This document shows, one piece after another, positions 63,146-64,000 of a DNA stretch of 64,000 nt. The translations under genes were made by a program, and so were the position numbers. The notes under the pieces are model-generated. The model was not told where the DNA came from. It saw only the letters and a program-made list of their open reading frames with translations, and ran no database searches. The number at the start of each line of letters is the position of its first letter. The first letter of the stretch is position 1. This DNA is from Clostridiaceae bacterium (GTDB lineage Bacteria; Bacillota; Clostridia; Peptostreptococcales; Natronincolaceae): positions 62,001 to 126,000 of the forward strand of contig JAHDLO010000015.1 of assembly GCA_018432235.1 (NCBI GenBank), given 5' to 3'.

Positions 63146-63292
63146 GTGTTGAAAAGTGAAATAGAAGTGCTCCAGAAGCTACTTAACGATAAAATCAGCA
63201 AACAAGAAGACTACAAGGAAATATATGAGCTGAGCACAAAGCTAGATATTTTGATTGTCGATTATTACAAAAAAATAAAGCTTGAGGCTTAA
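63146..63292 (+). CDS. Spo0E-like aspartyl-phosphate phosphatase
   Basis: A 48-residue helical-hairpin protein of the Spo0E family, which dephosphorylates the sporulation regulator Spo0A-P. It reads VLKSEIEVLQKLLNDKISKQ and then DYKEIYELSTKLDILIVDYY; the second half carries the family SxxLDxLIxxYY core with the essential Asp. Initiation is at GTG 63146 or TTG 63149 behind GGGGTGATATGG. Terminator follows. Confidence 0.85.
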   Translation: MLKSEIEVLQKLLNDKISKQEDYKEIYELSTKLDILIVDYYKKIKLEA

Positions 63293-63337
63293 TAAAGAGC
63301 TAGATAGAGAGCTTAATAAAGATTTTTATATTACATG

Positions 63338-63382
63338 AAGGCAGCAGACACCACTATGTGGGTTTGCTGCCTTTCTTTTTTT
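63338..63382 (+). terminator. Terminator after the Spo0E-like gene
   Basis: AAGGCAGCA and TGCTGCCTT around a loop of about 18 bases, followed by TCTTTTTTT. Confidence 0.85.
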
Positions 63383-63456
63383 GTGTTATCCATGGCCTTG
63401 GTCCTATTTTATGAATATATAATTTTTAATTAATTTGAAGCAGGAATTTAGAAAAA

Positions 63457-63503
63457 GTGGTAGAATTAATTAAAAAGTGGGATAAAGTGGGATGAAGTGG
63501 GGT
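63457..63503 (+). promoter_or_regulatory. MraZ-binding box upstream of mraZ
   Basis: GTGG(G/T) repeats at 63457, 63477, 63487 and 63497, spaced by exactly 10 or 20 bases. MraZ binds such tandem TGGG repeats with 10-bp spacing, so the division cluster is probably repressed by its own first product. Confidence 0.85.
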
Positions 63504-63528
63504 AAAAAACCCTAAAGGTGGGATGAAA

Positions 63529-63960
63529 ATGTTTATCGGTGAATACCAACACACAATAGATAATAAAGGTAGAATCAGTGTTCCAGCTAAATTCAGAGAA
63601 GAGCTGGGTGAACGTTTCATTGTCACTAAAGGGTTGGACAATTGTCTTTTTATTTATTCCATGGAGGAATGGCAGATAATGGAGAATAAGCTAAAAGCCC
63701 TCCCATTAACCAATAAGGATGCTAGAGCCTTTGTCAGGTTTTTCTTTGCAGGGGCTTCCGAATGTGAATTAGACAATCAGGGAAGAATAAGAATCCCTAA
63801 CAATCTTAGAGAGCATGCAGCACTGGAAAAGGAGACGGTTATGATTGGCGTCGCCACCAGGATAGAGGTCTGGAATCTGGAGCAGTGGGAGAAATATAAC
63901 GATGATGCTAACCTGGGATATGATGATATAGCCTCAAAGATGGCTGAACTGGGAATCTGA
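63529..63960 (+). CDS. mraZ: Transcriptional regulator MraZ
   Basis: A 143-residue DNA-binding protein with two AbrB-like swapped-hairpin domains: [27 protein letters not shown] and the second [18 protein letters not shown]. It controls the division and cell-wall (dcw) cluster. The ATG at 63529 is preferred to the in-frame 63523 because AAAGGTGG then has better spacing and the protein starts with the usual MF(I/M)GEYQH. Four upstream box repeats support autoregulation. Confidence 0.95.
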   Translation: MFIGEYQHTIDNKGRISVPAKFREELGERFIVTKGLDNCLFIYSMEEWQIMENKLKALPLTNKDARAFVRFFFAGASECELDNQGRIRIPNNLREHAALEKETVMIGVATRIEVWNLEQWEKYNDDANLGYDDIASKMAELGI

Positions 63961-63977
63961 TGAATGAGGGTGAAAAG

Positions 63978-64000
63978 GTGAATTTTCAACATGTATCGGT
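63978..64000 (+). CDS. rsmH: Start of rsmH (16S rRNA m4C1402 methyltransferase), partial
   Basis: The frame from GTG at 63978 reads VNFQHVS, the usual RsmH opening, after GAGGGTGAAAAG. An in-frame ATG at 63960 overlaps the mraZ stop (TGATG) and is also possible. It runs off the right edge; assignment rests mainly on position behind mraZ. Confidence 0.65.

Overview
The window looks like the chromosome of an anaerobic, spore-forming Firmicute of the class Clostridia. It is AT-rich, uses strong GGAGG-type ribosome binding sites with frequent TTG and GTG starts, and most genes lie on the + strand. It carries the Firmicute yaiI-dnaG-rpoD-trmK-nif3 cluster, spore-linked genes (a YhcN/YlaJ lipoprotein and a Spo0E-like phosphatase), class III ribonucleotide reductase, T-box control and the start of the mraZ-rsmH division cluster. 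The genus cannot be fixed from sequence alone; an Alkaliphilus-like lineage is a guess. I see no tRNA, rRNA, CRISPR array, prophage or intact insertion sequence.

Layout. 1-4.7 kb: end of a YibE/F gene, a degenerate nucleoside phosphorylase-like gene, a cupin, and nrdD-nrdG. 4.8-7.5 kb: a TetR regulator with an operator palindrome and an FMN/FAD lipoprotein reductase. 7.6-11.1 kb: poorly characterised genes (B3/B4 domain, GNAT-TPR, a CD3324-family pair). 11.3-12.8 kb: fetA-fetB on the minus strand. 13.1-16.8 kb: an autoregulated PadR-DUF4180 regulator with a hydrolase, then a WYL regulator with a flavin-binding protein. 16.8-18.9 kb: a CstA-type transporter behind a T-box leader, minus strand. 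19-26.8 kb: dgt, yaiI, dnaG, rpoD, trmK and nif3. 27-28 kb: RNase HI-like gene and the RNase P RNA. 28-34.3 kb: amine oxidase (minus), then the nitrite-ammonification block nrfA-resB-ccsA. 34.3-37.3 kb: NUDIX hydrolase and a peptidase-like membrane lipoprotein. 37.4-50.6 kb: two complete oligopeptide ABC operons flanking hbd. 50.8-54.7 kb: pduO, hpt, small genes, a membrane protein with an Mrr-like domain and pduL; part of this stretch lies between two inverted copies of a 100-bp MITE-like repeat. 54.8-56.3 kb: a GC-rich structured RNA candidate, then a cyclic-di-GMP riboswitch leading into a diguanylate cyclase. 56.3-64 kb: ychF, yhcN, an unknown membrane protein, the ymfF-ymfH peptidase pair, lgt, spo0E-like, mraZ and the start of rsmH.

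How the genes work together. The window suggests a peptide- and amino-acid-using anaerobe: two Opp/Dpp importers, a CstA transporter whose leader reads as leucine-responsive, Hbd and PduL for acyl-CoA and acyl-phosphate steps, and membrane-anchored NrfA and a flavoprotein reductase as electron outlets.

Most interesting signals: the orphan HEARO/omega-RNA-like structured RNA at about 54.8-55.0 kb, the c-di-GMP riboswitch on a cyclase that lacks an inhibitory site, the MITE pair, REP-like repeats related to RAYT elements, the enlarged P12 region in RNase P RNA, and several enzyme-like proteins that have lost catalytic residues.
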